A DNA stretch of 6,573 bases. Source: an uncultured Bacteroidota bacterium. Its GTDB lineage: Bacteria; Bacteroidota; Bacteroidia; UKL13-3. The notes under the pieces are model-generated. The model did not search any database, was not told where the DNA came from, and saw only the letters and a list, made by a program, of their open reading frames with translations. The DNA lies in NCBI GenBank assembly GCA_903907885.1, contig CAIVPY010000012.1, forward strand, positions 1-6,573, given 5' to 3'. Of this stretch, positions 5,746 through 6,573 are shown one piece after another (position 1 is the stretch's first letter; the number at the start of each line of letters is the position of its first letter). The translations under genes and the position numbers were made by a program.

Positions 5746-6573
5746 ATGAAACTAAAAAACATCGTCCTACTGCTTCTCATCTCAAGCAAATTATCTTTAG
5801 CACAAGTGCAAGAAGCTGATATCAAAAGTCACATCAGTTATTTGGCTGACGACAAATTACAAGGCCGTGAGCCAGGCACCAAAGGTGAAAAATTTGCCTA
5901 CAAATACATTCAAAAACAATTTGAACTTTTTGGGCTAAAGCCCAAAGGAAGCAAGGGATATTTGCAGCATTTTGAATATAAAACCCTTTCTACACCTCAT
6001 GATACCATCGGACAAGGAAAGAAGAAAAATGGCAGCAATGTGGTAGGTTATCTTGACAACCAAGCCCCTTATACCATTGTTATCGGTGGGCATTTCGACC
6101 ATTTGGGTTTTCGTGAGCACCCATCCTCGTTAGACAAAAACAAAATGCTTATTCATAATGGTGCTGACGATAATGCTTCGGGAACGGCTGGGGTAATTGC
6201 CTTGGCTAAGTATTTTAGTCAAAACAATACCAAAGAAAAATGCAATTTCTTATTCATTTGTTTTTCGGGTGAAGAAGATGGTTTGATTGGTTCAAAATAT
6301 TTTTCAAACAACCCTACCATCGATTTGAAAGATGTTCAGTGCATGCTCAATATGGACATGATTGGCCGATTGAACGATAGTACACTTAAATTGATGGTGT
6401 ATGGTGTGGGCACAAGTGCCAATTACAGCTTTATTTTTTCACACCTAAACACCAGCCTTAAACTTGGCTTCGACTCGGCAGGCATTGGCCCATCAGACCA
6501 AACATCTTTTTACTTAAAAGACATTCCTGTGTTGCATTTCTTCACAGGGCAGCATTCAGATTACCACAAATCG
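5746..6573 (+). CDS. secreted M28-family zinc metallopeptidase, 3' end outside window
   Basis: The first 276 codons of an exported M28 (aminopeptidase-type) peptidase; the frame is still open at the window end. It starts at ATG 5746-5748 after an A-rich leader without a Shine-Dalgarno site. Residues 1-19 (MKLKNIVLLLLISSKLSLA) are a signal peptide. Next come HISYLADDKLQGREPGTKGEKFA, the usual M28 lead-in, and the full set of dinuclear zinc residues: H116 in GGHFDHLG with supporting D118, bridging D141 in NGADDNASG, general base E176 and zinc ligand E177 in SGEEDGLIGS, D204 in NMDMIGR, and H274 in HSDYHK. The catalytic site is thus complete, and only the short C-terminal end of the domain, plus any extra domain, is missing. 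The likely role is removal of N-terminal residues from peptides in the periplasm or outside the cell; substrate specificity cannot be told. No consensus promoter is visible in 5597-5745, so it may be transcribed together with the PD40 gene. Confidence 0.93.
   Translation, partial: MKLKNIVLLLLISSKLSLAQVQEADIKSHISYLADDKLQGREPGTKGEKFAYKYIQKQFELFGLKPKGSKGYLQHFEYKTLSTPHDTIGQGKKKNGSNVVGYLDNQAPYTIVIGGHFDHLGFREHPSSLDKNKMLIHNGADDNASGTAGVIALAKYFSQNNTKEKCNFLFICFSGEEDGLIGSKYFSNNPTIDLKDVQCMLNMDMIGRLNDSTLKLMVYGVGTSANYSFIFSHLNTSLKLGFDSAGIGPSDQTSFYLKDIPVLHFFTGQHSDYHKS

Noticed and set aside
5935..6120. 61-residue - strand open frame inside the M28 gene
   Set aside because: It is antisense to the conserved zinc-binding region of the peptidase and has no coding features of its own.

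Overview
This 6.6 kb window looks like ordinary chromosome from a member of the Bacteroidota. Evidence for this is the AT-rich sequence, the A-rich leaders without Shine-Dalgarno sites, a promoter matching the Bacteroidota -33 TTTG / -7 TAnnTTTG pattern, and gene families typical of the phylum (a long BatA-domain membrane protein, and a secreted PD40 protein next to an M28 peptidase). The genus cannot be told from the sequence. I see no phage, transposase, CRISPR, tRNA or rRNA, and no obvious new defence or biosynthetic system.

Layout: (1) positions 3-287, + strand, are the C-terminal end of a YihY/BrkB-family membrane protein. (2) It converges, with a 7-base gap, on a long - strand gene (295-2316) for a BatA-domain, VWA-like membrane protein. 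(3) Next is htpG (Hsp90) on the - strand, 2528-4336, with a clear intrinsic terminator at 2411-2445 that separates it from the BatA-type gene. (4) A 220-base divergent intergenic region (4337-4556) holds a good promoter for the next + strand gene and three copies of GTCAAAT. (5) The + strand gene at 4557-5596 encodes a secreted TolB-like beta-propeller protein. It is broken by the apparent loss of one T in a T-run at 5163-5166. (6) A 149-base intergenic region (5597-5745) carries three hairpins with the same TGAA loop and covarying stems, plus a half-copy. (7) A secreted M28-family zinc metallopeptidase starts at 5746 and runs off the window end.

The PD40 and M28 genes have the same orientation and both encode exported proteins, so they may act together in extracytoplasmic protein or peptide handling; this is inference. 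The - strand half (chaperone, and membrane VWA protein) appears to be two separate transcription units. The points most worth a second look are the frameshift in the PD40 gene and the covarying hairpin cluster behind it. No gene-free stretch exceeds 300 bases.
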